From: Clostridia bacterium
Lineage (GTDB): Bacteria; Bacillota; Clostridia; Christensenellales; Borkfalkiaceae
Direction: 5' to 3'
Length of the DNA: 64,000 bases
Assembly (NCBI GenBank): GCA_017463025.1
Contig: JAFTPZ010000008.1
Span: 44,267-108,266 of the forward strand
Below, in pieces: positions 40,831 through 49,378 of this stretch. Positions within the stretch are counted from its first letter, which is position 1. Each line of letters starts with the position of its first letter. The notes under the pieces are model-generated. The model did no database searches and was not told where the DNA came from. It saw only the letters and a list, made by a program, of their open reading frames with translations. The position numbers and the translations under genes are program-made.

Positions 40831-40855
40831 AAACGGCTCAAACAGAGCCGTTTTT
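40829..40855. terminator. Bidirectional terminator after XRE operon
   Basis: An 11-bp stem (40829-40839 with 40845-40855), loop AAACA, between convergent genes. Confidence 0.85.
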
Positions 40856-40857
40856 AT

Positions 40858-41235
40858 TTACAAAATATTTTCCAACGAAACGCGGTAGGATTGCGGTATG
40901 TTTTCGCACATACCCAAAAGTATTTCGATTTTCGGGATCGCACTGTCGAAATCGCCCACGTATAAATATCCGACCGCCTCGTAAAGCTGGTAATCGATTT
41001 CCTGAATGGCGGTGTGCGGCAGCCATATATGCAACGTTTTTTTCTGGTTTTCCCAAAATTTTTCCGCCGCCGTGCCGTCCTCGTACGTTACTTCGCCCGA
41101 TTCCGTTTTGTCGTATAACACGCGCAATACCGCGTCAAACCGCTCGAAAGTATTTTTCACACGCGCGCCCTCGTAAAAGGAAACGCCGAGAAGTAGTCCA
41201 AGCGTTACAAATATACTCGCTATCGTTCGTATCAT
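40858..41235 (-). CDS. DUF4363-family protein (125 aa)
   Basis: One N-terminal membrane anchor (IASIFVTLGLLLGVSF) and an extracellular helical part with the family pattern FERFDAVLRVLYDKTESG, KFWENQKKTLHIWLPHTAIQEIDYQL and the tail DSAIPKIEILLGMCENIPQSYRVSL. DUF4363 genes are usually found right behind a DUF421 gene, as here with a 9-base gap. The pair is associated with spore or envelope functions in some Bacillota, but the role is not defined. Confidence 0.82.
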   Translation of the reverse strand: MIRTIASIFVTLGLLLGVSFYEGARVKNTFERFDAVLRVLYDKTESGEVTYEDGTAAEKFWENQKKTLHIWLPHTAIQEIDYQLYEAVGYLYVGDFDSAIPKIEILLGMCENIPQSYRVSLENIL

Positions 41236-41244
41236 TTTTTCACC

Positions 41245-41931
41245 TCACCAAAGCTGCTGTTGCCAGTCTAAATGAAAGACTTCGTATTTTTCGCCTTTTT
41301 GTTGAAAGTATACCTTTCCGTTTCCGGCTACGGTCATCACAAGTACCTTTTTCAGTTCCTTGCAACCGTGCATTCGTAAAACGTCCAGATAATATTCCTT
41401 ATCTTTTTTCGTCAAATCGATATTTTTTTGGTCGAATTTACCCTCGTCGATCAAAATTACGGGCAGAGAAGTCTGTAACGACTCGTAATCGGGCTTGGGT
41501 AACGCCGAAAACGTACCCTCCGCCTCGTAGAGCGCGTATTGCACGGCGTCGAGGGAAAAATACCCCTCTACGCGCAAGCTTTCGATCAAGTCGGAAACGT
41601 CGAGATTGTTCTTCTTTAACTGCGCGTCGTCGATGCCGTTCTTATTGAGTACGACGCTGGGTATGCCGCTGACGACCGCTTTCGCCGCGTTGAAATTCAG
41701 ATCGAGCAGACAGATGATCTGGTGTATCAAATAAATGGCGAGAATGGCGACGAGCCCGTATAAAAGGGGAATGGAATTGTCCGCCATCGGTATACAGGCA
41801 AGGTCTGCGATAATGAGCGTGATGACGAGTTCGTACGGTTGCATTTCCCCGATCTGCCGTTTGCCCATCAGTCGCATTACGATAAGCGTGGCAATGAATA
41901 TGATGATCGTTCGGATAAAGATAAGTCCCAT
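41245..41931 (-). CDS. DUF421 (YetF-like) membrane protein (228 aa)
   Basis: Three N-terminal membrane helices (FIRTIIIFIATLIVMRLMG, ELVITLIIADLACIPM, LYGLVAILAIYLIHQII) precede a soluble domain with GIPSVVLNKNGIDDAQLKKNNLDVSDLIESLR and the YetF C-terminal fold to KEYYLDVLRMHGCKEL. The conserved KRQIGEMQPYEL loop is present. Function is unknown. It is translated ahead of DUF4363. No good ribosome site or promoter was recognised; it is divergent from the folT riboswitch region. Confidence 0.85.
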   Translation of the reverse strand: MGLIFIRTIIIFIATLIVMRLMGKRQIGEMQPYELVITLIIADLACIPMADNSIPLLYGLVAILAIYLIHQIICLLDLNFNAAKAVVSGIPSVVLNKNGIDDAQLKKNNLDVSDLIESLRVEGYFSLDAVQYALYEAEGTFSALPKPDYESLQTSLPVILIDEGKFDQKNIDLTKKDKEYYLDVLRMHGCKELKKVLVMTVAGNGKVYFQQKGEKYEVFHLDWQQQLW

Positions 41932-41976
41932 ACCGTAAGTTTGGTGAAAAACGGCAAAAATATACCCTCCAAACGC

Positions 41977-42005
41977 TTGCGTTTTTTATGAGAAAAGAGT
42001 ATAAT
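41977..42005 (+). promoter_or_regulatory. Promoter of folT
   Basis: TTGCGT (41977-41982), a 17-base spacer and TATAAT (42000-42005), about 16 bases before the riboswitch. Confidence 0.8.
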
Positions 42006-42020
42006 ACGTATATCAAGTTT

Positions 42021-42131
42021 AGAGTAGCCTTTGGCGCGTGAAGTGTTACCGAACGGGACGTTGTCGGTAAACGAAAGAAAAACGGGAATTTTTCCGATCG
42101 TTTTTCTGCGGTGCCAAGGCGCGTCCGCTAT
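42021..42131 (+). promoter_or_regulatory. Tetrahydrofolate (THF-I) riboswitch
   Basis: Conserved pieces appear in order: AGAGTAG, GCGTGAAGTG, GAACGGGACGTTG, ACGAAA, GCGGTGCC and GCGTCCGCT, matching the tetrahydrofolate aptamer in spacing and sequence. It lies in front of a FolT-like ECF S component, the classical partner. A loop of about 25 bases is inserted (42075-42105), forming its own A/T-rich hairpin AAAAACG/CGTTTTT. Confidence 0.88.
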
Positions 42132-42198
42132 AAAACGGGGCATACAGGTATGCGTTGAATGCCTTTTTACCCATGCGCGGACCTCTTTTTAAGGAGGT
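42123..42198 (+). promoter_or_regulatory. Expression platform of THF riboswitch (ribosome-site hiding)
   Basis: GTCCGC (42123-42128), part of the closing stem, is complementary to GCGGAC (42177-42182). ACCTC (42181-42185) is complementary to GAGGT (42194-42198), the ribosome site. The two pairings exclude each other. With ligand the aptamer keeps GTCCGC, so ACCTC can cover the ribosome site. Confidence 0.6.
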
Positions 42199-42208
42199 TT
42201 TTTGTTTT

Positions 42209-42799
42209 ATGTTTTGCACCAAAGAAACGTTCAAAAGGGTGTTGTTTTCCCCCACGCTCGCCGATAAGAATCAAAGCCATAAGATCGCGTATATCGCGGT
42301 GATGACGGCGTTTATCGTGGCGGCGAATATGTTTTTCGAGTTCAAGCTCGCGGAAACGCAATTTTCCCTCACGCTCGCGATCTCCGCGCTGACGGGCTTG
42401 ATTATCGGACCGCTGTTTGGGTTCGTCGCTTGCTTTTTAGGGGATCTCGTCGGATTTTTATATAACTCGGCAGGTTTTGCGTATTTGCCGTGGATAGGTA
42501 TTTCTATGGGTACGGTCGCTTTGATTTCGGGCTTGATCGCGGCAATTCCGCTGAAAATAAAGGGCAGTACGTATATCAAGCTCGCGCTCATTTCCCTGCT
42601 TACGTTCGCGCTTTGCACGGTGGCGATCAATACCACGGCGTTTTGGTTGCTCTATTCCAAAGTGCCGTACGGTACGTATTTGATCTCTCGATTATTCGTG
42701 CAGGGGCAAATTTGGAACAGTCTATTTAATTACGGGCTTTTGTTTATCTTCGTGCCCGTACTTTCCAAAGTCAAGGCGCTGAAATTGCAATTGTCATAA
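42209..42799 (+). CDS. folT: FolT-like ECF transporter S component, folate (196 aa)
   Basis: A substrate-capture subunit with about six helices: YIAVMTAFIVAANMFFEFKL, the family's QFSLTLAISALTGLIIGPLFG with the EcfT-contacting helix, GFVACFLGDLVGFLYNSAG and more. The THF riboswitch upstream supports folate as substrate. EcfA and EcfT are not encoded here. ATG 42209 is used because AAGGAGG lies 11 bases upstream; starting earlier would overlap the riboswitch platform. The terminator behind it contains the lgt promoter -35. Confidence 0.88.
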   Translation: MFCTKETFKRVLFSPTLADKNQSHKIAYIAVMTAFIVAANMFFEFKLAETQFSLTLAISALTGLIIGPLFGFVACFLGDLVGFLYNSAGFAYLPWIGISMGTVALISGLIAAIPLKIKGSTYIKLALISLLTFALCTVAINTTAFWLLYSKVPYGTYLISRLFVQGQIWNSLFNYGLLFIFVPVLSKVKALKLQLS

Positions 42800-42815
42800 A
42801 ATTATGAAATCTTTG

Positions 42816-42846
42816 AAAAACCGTTGACATAAGTTGACGGTTTTTT
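42816..42846 (+). terminator. Terminator of folT
   Basis: A stem of 13 pairs including two G-T pairs (42816-42828 with 42833-42845), an ATAA loop and T6. Confidence 0.75.
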
Positions 42847-42862
42847 CTTTTTATGTTATACT
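42834..42862 (+). promoter_or_regulatory. Promoter of lgt operon, embedded in folT terminator
   Basis: TTGACG (42834-42839) lies in the right arm of the folT terminator. A 17-base spacer and TATACT (42857-42862) follow. Confidence 0.75.
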
Positions 42863-42896
42863 AATAACATAACTGCTATTCATAAAGGAGAAAAGT

Positions 42897-43718
42897 ATGT
42901 ATCCCCATAAAATATTCGGCTTATTTTATCTGTACGGGTTGATGATCGCCCTCGGACTGTTGGCGGCGTTCGGCATACTCTTTTACTACGGTAAAAAGAA
43001 AAAGGTAGAGGAAAAATTTATCGATTTCATCTTCTACAACGGCATTATTTCTATCGCGGTGGGGTTTGGCGCGGCGGCGCTCTTTCAAGCGACGTACGAC
43101 TATATCGAAAATCCCGAAAACGGCTTTCATTTCAACGGCGGGATCACGTTTATCGGCGGTTTGATCGGCGGCGTGATCTGTTTCCTCGCGATCTACTTTT
43201 TACTCCGAAAACGGTATAAAACGCGTTTGACGGATACGCTGTCCATGTTCCCTTGCGCGATCCTGATCGGACACGCGTTCGGACGTATCGGCTGTTTTTT
43301 TGCGGGCTGCTGCTACGGCAAGGAAACGGATAGCTTTTTGGGCGTACAGTTTCCGCATTTGTCCTCGCCCGTACATCCCACGCAGCTTTACGAGGCGGCG
43401 TTCCTGTTCATTATGTTCGCTATCTGTTTCTATCTTTTGATGAAAAAGGATTTCAAGCATAATTTGAGCCTGTATCTCGTATCCTACGGCATTTTCCGTT
43501 TCCTGATCGAATATCTCCGTGCAGACGATCGCGGTCAGTTCGTCGCAGGGATATCCCCCTCGCAGTTTTGGTCGATCTTGATGGTGGTGGCAGGCGTCGC
43601 GCTGTTTTTTGCGATACGGTATTTGGAAAAACGAAAGAAATTAAAAGAAAACGATAGGGTGGAAGTGATAGAAACGATAGAAACGGTAGAAGAAACCGTT
43701 AAGGAGAACGAAGAATGA
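42897..43718 (+). CDS. lgt: Prolipoprotein diacylglyceryl transferase (273 aa)
   Basis: Adds diacylglycerol to the lipobox cysteine, the first step in lipoprotein maturation, in the plasma membrane. Family motifs are FFYGKKK after the first helix, NGGITFIGGLIGGVI, the signature GRIGCFFAGCCYGKE and HPTQLYEAAF. Seven helices can be traced, and the C-terminal tail is acidic and cytoplasmic (about 30 residues longer than minimal). GGAG lies 9 bases before the ATG. It is the first gene of a long run of overlapping genes, and lspA is three genes on. Confidence 0.96.
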   Translation: MYPHKIFGLFYLYGLMIALGLLAAFGILFYYGKKKKVEEKFIDFIFYNGIISIAVGFGAAALFQATYDYIENPENGFHFNGGITFIGGLIGGVICFLAIYFLLRKRYKTRLTDTLSMFPCAILIGHAFGRIGCFFAGCCYGKETDSFLGVQFPHLSSPVHPTQLYEAAFLFIMFAICFYLLMKKDFKHNLSLYLVSYGIFRFLIEYLRADDRGQFVAGISPSQFWSILMVVAGVALFFAIRYLEKRKKLKENDRVEVIETIETVEETVKENEE

Positions 43719-45175
43719 GAAATTTAACTTTGCTTACCGATTTATACCAACTGACGATGGGCTACGGCTTTTACCGCCAGAACAAGCACGAAGAAGAGGT
43801 CGTTTTCGATCTGTTTTTCCGCAGAAACAAGCTGATCACCTACTCGCTTGCGGCAGGGCTCGAACAGGCGATGGACTATCTGTTGCATTGGCGTTTCGAC
43901 GACGAGGATATCGCGTATTTGCGCTCGTTGAACCTATTCGACGAGGGATTTTTGGAATACTTGAAAAACATGAAATTCACGGGCGACGTATACGCGGTGA
44001 GAGAGGGAGAGCCGGTATTCCCTGGGGAGCCGATCCTCACGGTGAAAGCGCCCTTGATTCAAGCGCAGTTTGCGGAAACGGCGCTACTCAACATTATCAA
44101 TCACCAAACGCTGATCGCGACGAAATCCTCGAAAATCTGTCGGGCTACGGCAGGCAGGGGCGTGGTTATGGAATTCGGCTTGCGCCGTGCGCAAGGGCCG
44201 GACGCAGGTATCAGCGGCGCGCGTGCGGCGATCATCGGCGGTTGTTCGTCTACCTCCAACGTGATCGCAGGTCAGAAATTCGATATCCCCGTGGCTGGTA
44301 CGATGGCGCATAGCTGGGTTATGGATTATCCCACCGAATACGACGCGTTCAAGGCGTATGCGGAGGCGTATCCTACCAACTGTTTACTCCTCGTGGATAC
44401 CTACGACACCCTCCGTAGCGGCGTGCCCAACGCGATCAAGGTGTTTAAGGAATTGAAAGCAAAGGGGTATACGCCCAAAGGCATACGTCTGGATAGCGGC
44501 GATTTGGCGTATCTTTCCAAAAAAGCAAGAAAAATGCTGGACGAGGCAGGCTTCCCCGAGGCGCTCATCTGCGTTTCGGGCGATCTGGACGAGCGTTCGA
44601 TCAACTCCCTTATCCAACAGGGCGCGAAGATCGATTCGTGGGGGGTAGGTACGAGATTAATCACCTCCGAGGACCTGCCTGCGCTCGGCGGCGTGTATAA
44701 GCTGTCGGCGGTGATCGGCAAGGACGGTTCTATCACGCCGAAGATCAAGCTTTCAGATAACACCGAAAAGATTACCAACCCGTCTTTCAAGAATTTGTAC
44801 CGTTTGTACGATAAAGAAAACGGTATGGCGATCGCGGACCTTATCACCCTCCGCGACGAAAAGGTGGACGAGAGCAAGCCGCTCACCATCTTCCACCCCA
44901 TTGAAACTTGGAAAAAGCACGAGGTGGAGAATTTCCGCGCCGAGCCGCTTTTGCATACGATCGTGGAAAAGGGTAAGCTCGTGTATACATTCCCGACCTT
45001 GAAAGAGGTGGCGGCGTTCTCGAAAGCGGAGCTTGGCAAGTTCTGGGAAGAATATTTGCGTTTGGACTTGCCGCAACTTTATAAAGTGGACTTGTCCACG
45101 AAATTGCACGCTTTGAAGATCTCGATGATCGACGAAATCCACACGCGCGCAAAAAAGGAAAAGACGAATGAATAA
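43715..45175 (+). CDS. pncB: Nicotinate phosphoribosyltransferase (486 aa)
   Basis: Makes nicotinate mononucleotide in NAD salvage. The N-terminal LLTDLYQLTMGYGFYR, the central MEFGLRRAQGPDAGISGARAA with catalytic surroundings, AGTMAHSWVM and IRLDSGDLAYLSKKAR all match the long-form bacterial enzyme. Length is usual for that form. It overlaps lgt by 4 bases (ATGA) and lspA by 8, so it is translated with both. Confidence 0.95.
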   Translation: MRNLTLLTDLYQLTMGYGFYRQNKHEEEVVFDLFFRRNKLITYSLAAGLEQAMDYLLHWRFDDEDIAYLRSLNLFDEGFLEYLKNMKFTGDVYAVREGEPVFPGEPILTVKAPLIQAQFAETALLNIINHQTLIATKSSKICRATAGRGVVMEFGLRRAQGPDAGISGARAAIIGGCSSTSNVIAGQKFDIPVAGTMAHSWVMDYPTEYDAFKAYAEAYPTNCLLLVDTYDTLRSGVPNAIKVFKELKAKGYTPKGIRLDSGDLAYLSKKARKMLDEAGFPEALICVSGDLDERSINSLIQQGAKIDSWGVGTRLITSEDLPALGGVYKLSAVIGKDGSITPKIKLSDNTEKITNPSFKNLYRLYDKENGMAIADLITLRDEKVDESKPLTIFHPIETWKKHEVENFRAEPLLHTIVEKGKLVYTFPTLKEVAAFSKAELGKFWEEYLRLDLPQLYKVDLSTKLHALKISMIDEIHTRAKKEKTNE

Positions 45176-45785
45176 TACAACCGAAAAAGAAAGGGGGCTG
45201 AAAGGCTCGCGGCTTTGGGGGGCGCTGCTGTTTTTGATCCTCGTGATCGTCGATCAGCTCACCAAGCTCGTTGCCGACGCCTACTTTTCCGCCGCGGACG
45301 CGCCAAACGAAATCGCGATCGTCGAGGGCTGGCTGTGGCTACGTATCACCTATAATCGCGGCATTTCCTACGGTATGGGCTCGAACGCGCCCACGTGGGC
45401 GAAGATCGCCGTGATCGTGGCGACGGGCGTTATGATGCTTGGGCTTGCGATCTTATATTGTAAGGTAGATAAACGCCGCAGTTGGTTGAAAACCGCGCTC
45501 GTGTTTATCGTGGCAGGCGGCGTGGGTAATCTCATTGACAGAGTATATTACCGCGTTTGGGATCCGACGACGCTGTATGGCGTACGCGATATGGTGGATT
45601 TGAGCAGATTCGGGTTTGCCGTTTGTAATTTTGCCGATTTCTTTATCACGGGCGGCGCGGTCTTGCTCGTGCTTTCGTTATTATTCTTCGATACGGACGC
45701 GGCGTTTCCGCAGGGTAAATATAAAGCGTTAGCCAAAGAGGCGGAAGAAAAAGCGGCGGCGAAAAAGGAAAAAAAGAATGGATAA
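45168..45785 (+). CDS. lspA: Lipoprotein signal peptidase (205 aa)
   Basis: Cleaves signal peptides of lipid-modified proteins in the membrane. The two catalytic aspartates are visible in GVRDMVDLS and in NFADFFITGG. The conserved NRGISYG and GGVGNLIDRVYY are also present. Four helices span the membrane. The C-terminal tail is lysine/alanine-rich (KALAKEAEEKAAAKKEKK) and longer than usual. It starts within pncB and overlaps rluD by 8 bases. With lgt in the same operon, the main lipoprotein pathway is made together. Confidence 0.95.
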   Translation: MNNTTEKERGLKGSRLWGALLFLILVIVDQLTKLVADAYFSAADAPNEIAIVEGWLWLRITYNRGISYGMGSNAPTWAKIAVIVATGVMMLGLAILYCKVDKRRSWLKTALVFIVAGGVGNLIDRVYYRVWDPTTLYGVRDMVDLSRFGFAVCNFADFFITGGAVLLVLSLLFFDTDAAFPQGKYKALAKEAEEKAAAKKEKKNG

Positions 45786-46728
45786 AAGGCTGTTTATCGC
45801 AGAACAACCTTATAAACGACTCGACCTGTTTTTGAGCGAGCAAACGGACGAATTTACCCGTTCGCGCTTGAAAAAACTCGTGGAAGAGGGTAACGTTTGC
45901 GTGGGCGGTAAGCAGGTGAAAAAAGCCGGTGCGGATATCAAGACGGGCGATTGCGTGGAGCTCACCGTTCCCGAAGCGGTGGAATACGCGGTAAAACCCG
46001 AAAATATACCCGTAGAAATCGTGTATCAAGATAGCGATCTTGCCGTGGTGAATAAGCCGCAGGGCATGACGGTACACGTGGGCAACGGCACGACGAGCGG
46101 TACGCTCGTAAACGCGTTGCTGTATGCTTTGGATTCTTTGAGTGGCGTCGGCGGCGTGCTCCGCCCTGGGATCGTACACCGAATCGATAAGGATACGACG
46201 GGGCTTTTGGTGGTCGCGAAAAACGATAAAGCGCACGTGTCGCTCGCAACGCAGATCGCGGAAAAGACGTGTAAAAGAACGTATTTCGCGCTACTCGAGG
46301 GCAACTTGAAAAAGGACGAAGGTAGGATTGTAACGGATATCGGCAGACATCCCACCGATCGGCTGAAAATGGCGGTATTGCCCGAGGGAAAGGGGAAAAT
46401 CGCGATCACCGATTTTCAAGCGGTCGCCCACTTCGGCACGGAATACACCCTTTGCAAATTCGAGTTGCAAACGGGCAGAACGCACCAGATCCGCGTGCAC
46501 GCCAAGCACATGGGACATCCCGTGGCAGGGGATATGGTATACGGCTATAAAAAGCAAAAACTCGGCGTGGAGGGGCAACTGTTGCACGCGTGGCAACTCG
46601 AGCTCACCCACCCCACGACGGGGGAGAGAATGACGTTCAACGCGCCCCTGCCCCCTACGTTTCAAGAAATTTTGAAAAAATTATGCAAGCGCTACGCCGT
46701 CTGCGGAGATTTTGAAAGTCTATGTTGA
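45778..46728 (+). CDS. RluA/RluD-family 23S rRNA pseudouridine synthase (316 aa)
   Basis: An S4 RNA-binding domain (RLDLFLSEQTDEFTRSRLKKLVEEGNV) precedes the catalytic domain with the active-site aspartate in HRIDKDTTGLLVVAKN. GRTHQIRVHAKHMGHPVAGD and the C-terminal LHAWQLELTHPTTGE complete the family pattern. It isomerises uridines in 23S rRNA. It commonly follows lspA in Bacillota, as here with an 8-base overlap. The exact target position (RluD type) is likely but not proven by sequence. Confidence 0.92.
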   Translation: MDKRLFIAEQPYKRLDLFLSEQTDEFTRSRLKKLVEEGNVCVGGKQVKKAGADIKTGDCVELTVPEAVEYAVKPENIPVEIVYQDSDLAVVNKPQGMTVHVGNGTTSGTLVNALLYALDSLSGVGGVLRPGIVHRIDKDTTGLLVVAKNDKAHVSLATQIAEKTCKRTYFALLEGNLKKDEGRIVTDIGRHPTDRLKMAVLPEGKGKIAITDFQAVAHFGTEYTLCKFELQTGRTHQIRVHAKHMGHPVAGDMVYGYKKQKLGVEGQLLHAWQLELTHPTTGERMTFNAPLPPTFQEILKKLCKRYAVCGDFESLC

Positions 46729-48059
46729 AAATTGTCAAAGTAAAACGGAATAGTATCGCAAAGGAGCTCGGGCTGGAAGTCGGCGACGAGATTCTTTCCT
46801 TTAACGGACTCCCCTGCGAGGACGAGCTCGATTATCTTTACTACGTGGAAACAGACGCTTTCACAATGACCGTCCGCGATCATCGTACGGGAGAAGAAAC
46901 GTCCGTGGAGGTGGAAAAGGACGAGGGAGAGGACTTGGGGCTTACGTTTGAAAAGAACGAGCGTATCCGCACCTGTCATAACCGTTGCGTGTTTTGTTTC
47001 GTCGATCAGATGCCCAAGGGTATGTGCGAAAGCCTGTACGTAAAAGACGACGACTATTCCATGAGTTTTACTTGCGGCAATTTCGTAACGCTGACGAATC
47101 TGACGGACGAGGGCTTGGAAAGAATTATCCGCTTAAAGCTTTCTCCGCTGTACGTATCCGTGCATACGATGAACCCCGAGCTTCGCGTGAAGCTGCTACG
47201 CAACCGTTTTGCAGGCAAGATCGCCGAGCAGATCGAAAAGCTCGCGGCAGGCGGTATCGAACTGCATTGTCAGGCGGTGATCGTGCCCAACGAGAACGAC
47301 GGAGAGGAGCTTGCGTATACGGCGAGGGAGCTGTTCAAATATTATCCCACCGTACGCGATCTGGCTTGCGTACCGACGGGTATCACCAAATATCGCGAGG
47401 GGTTGACCTTTATTCCCGACGTCGATAGGGCGTACAGCGAAAAACTGCTCGATCTCGTCGATTTGCTCAATCAAGAGTTCGGAGTAAACTTTTTATTGCC
47501 CGCGGACGAATATTTCGTCAAGGCAGGGCGAACGGTGAAACCTCCCGAATTTTACGGCGATTTTTCCCAAATCGAAAACGGTATCGGTTTGACGAGTAAA
47601 TTTTTATCGGAGGCGGAGAGCGCGCTTAACGCTTTGCCTGACGGCTATTCCCTCAAAAAACCGAAAAAAACGCTGTTGATCAGCGGCGTTTCGGCGGCAA
47701 AAACGAATAAAAAGCTCGTGGAAGAATGTAACGCCAAGATCGGCGGCTTGCAGGCGGAAATACTCGCCGTGGAAAACGACTTTTTTGGGCATATGGTTAC
47801 CTGTACGGGATTGCTTACGGGCGTGGATATTGCGACGGCTTTGGAAAAATACCGCGAGCAAAAGGGCGAATTTGACGAAGTGGTGATCGCCAAGGATACC
47901 TTGAAAGAGTTTGAGGACGTATTCCTTTGCGGCACGACGTTGAACGCATTGAAAGAAAGATTACAATTTGAAAATATCCGCGTAAATTACGAGGGCGGCG
48001 CAGGTTTGATCGCCATTTTAGCGGACGCAAACAAAAAGAAAGGAACAAGGAGGAGATAA
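46722..48059 (+). CDS. PDZ/DUF512 radical SAM protein (445 aa)
   Basis: A PDZ-like domain (about residues 1-65: VKRNSIAKELGLEVGDEILSFNG) is followed by a radical SAM core with the cluster motif in RTCHNRCVFCFVDQMPKGM and a C-terminal DUF512 region (VNFLLPADEYFVKAGR, GVDIATAL). Members are always annotated by these domains, and the reaction is unknown. Being next to der, as in many Clostridia, hints at ribosome or tRNA work. It overlaps rluD by 7 bases and der follows after 3. Confidence 0.9.
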   Translation: MLKIVKVKRNSIAKELGLEVGDEILSFNGLPCEDELDYLYYVETDAFTMTVRDHRTGEETSVEVEKDEGEDLGLTFEKNERIRTCHNRCVFCFVDQMPKGMCESLYVKDDDYSMSFTCGNFVTLTNLTDEGLERIIRLKLSPLYVSVHTMNPELRVKLLRNRFAGKIAEQIEKLAAGGIELHCQAVIVPNENDGEELAYTARELFKYYPTVRDLACVPTGITKYREGLTFIPDVDRAYSEKLLDLVDLLNQEFGVNFLLPADEYFVKAGRTVKPPEFYGDFSQIENGIGLTSKFLSEAESALNALPDGYSLKKPKKTLLISGVSAAKTNKKLVEECNAKIGGLQAEILAVENDFFGHMVTCTGLLTGVDIATALEKYREQKGEFDEVVIAKDTLKEFEDVFLCGTTLNALKERLQFENIRVNYEGGAGLIAILADANKKKGTRRR

Positions 48060-48062
48060 GGT

Positions 48063-49376
48063 ATGGCAAATCCTTTGATCGCGTTGGTCGGCAGACCGAA
48101 CGTAGGGAAAAGCACGTTTTTCAATAAAGTGGCAGGGCGAAAAATATCCATCACGGAGGATCGCCCGGGGGTTACGCGTGATCGGCTGTATGCCGACGCC
48201 ACTTGGCGCGGTAAGCATTTTACGATGGTAGACACGGGCGGACTCGAACTCAAATCGGAGGACGTGATGTGGAAAGAGATCGCAAAACAGGCGGACGTCG
48301 CTATCGACACCGCCGACGTTATTTTATTTTTTACCGACGGCCGCGACGGCTTGCATCCGTCCGATTACGACGTGGCGGATATTTTGCGCAGGAGTAAAAA
48401 GCCGGTTATTTTAGTGGTGAATAAGATCGACAACTATTCCCCCGAAAAGGTGTTTGAGTTTTATGCGCTCGGGCTTGGCGAACCGTATGCCGTTTCCGCC
48501 GAACATTCGCAAGGGATCGGCGACGTACTCGACGAGGCGATCACGTACTTCCCCGATACGAACGGGGAAATAGTGCCGTCGTTAAAGATCGCGGTGGTGG
48601 GAAAACCCAACGCGGGCAAATCCAGTCTTGTGAATAAGCTTTTGGGAAGCGAAAGAAGTATCGTAACGCCGATGGCAGGTACGACGCGCGACGCGATCGA
48701 CACGTTGTTTTATCGCGGCGAAAAGGCGTATACGATCATTGACACGGCAGGTATCCGTAAGAAAAAGAACGTGGACGACGACGTGGAATATTACAGCAAT
48801 ATGCGCGCGTTCGACGCGGTGAGAAGGAGCGACGTGTGCTTGCTCGTCGTGGACAGTACGGAGGGGTTGACCGAGCAGGACGTGAAGATCATCGGCTACG
48901 TACACGAGCAGGGAAAACCCTCCGTGATCGTGATGAACAAATGGGATCTTGTGGAAAAGGACACGCACACCGTCAACAAATTTGAGGAAAAGCTCAAAGA
49001 GGATCTCAAATTTATGGATTATTACAAATCGACGTATATCTCCGCGAAAACGGGGCAACGCGTGGAAAAGATACTTTCGGCGGCGGAAGAAGCGTATGCG
49101 CACGCGACTTTCCGCGTACCTACGGGCGAGCTCAACGATCTGATCGGCGACGCGGTGCGCTTGCAAGAGCCCCCCTCGTATTTGGGCAGAAGAATGCGCG
49201 TGTTTTTCTCCTCGCAGGTGGGCGTTTGTCCGCCTACGTTCGCGCTGTTCGTCAACGACGAAAGGCTACTGCACTTCTCCTACGAGCGGTATTTGGAAAA
49301 CACCATTCGTCGGGCGTACGATTTTAGCGGAACGCCTATTCGCATTACCGTTCGAGAGAAAAAAGACGAGGATTGA
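48063..49376 (+). CDS. der: Ribosome-assembly GTPase Der/EngA (437 aa)
   Basis: Two tandem GTPase domains with P-loops GRPNVGKST and GKPNAGKSS, switch motifs DTGG and DTAG, and guanine motifs NKID and NKWD, then a KH-like domain. The enzyme helps mature the 50S subunit and is essential in most bacteria. Length is typical. The ribosome site AGGAGAT is 9 bases before the ATG. Its stop overlaps the plsY ribosome-site region. Confidence 0.97.
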   Translation: MANPLIALVGRPNVGKSTFFNKVAGRKISITEDRPGVTRDRLYADATWRGKHFTMVDTGGLELKSEDVMWKEIAKQADVAIDTADVILFFTDGRDGLHPSDYDVADILRRSKKPVILVVNKIDNYSPEKVFEFYALGLGEPYAVSAEHSQGIGDVLDEAITYFPDTNGEIVPSLKIAVVGKPNAGKSSLVNKLLGSERSIVTPMAGTTRDAIDTLFYRGEKAYTIIDTAGIRKKKNVDDDVEYYSNMRAFDAVRRSDVCLLVVDSTEGLTEQDVKIIGYVHEQGKPSVIVMNKWDLVEKDTHTVNKFEEKLKEDLKFMDYYKSTYISAKTGQRVEKILSAAEEAYAHATFRVPTGELNDLIGDAVRLQEPPSYLGRRMRVFFSSQVGVCPPTFALFVNDERLLHFSYERYLENTIRRAYDFSGTPIRITVREKKDED

Positions 49377-49378
49377 TT

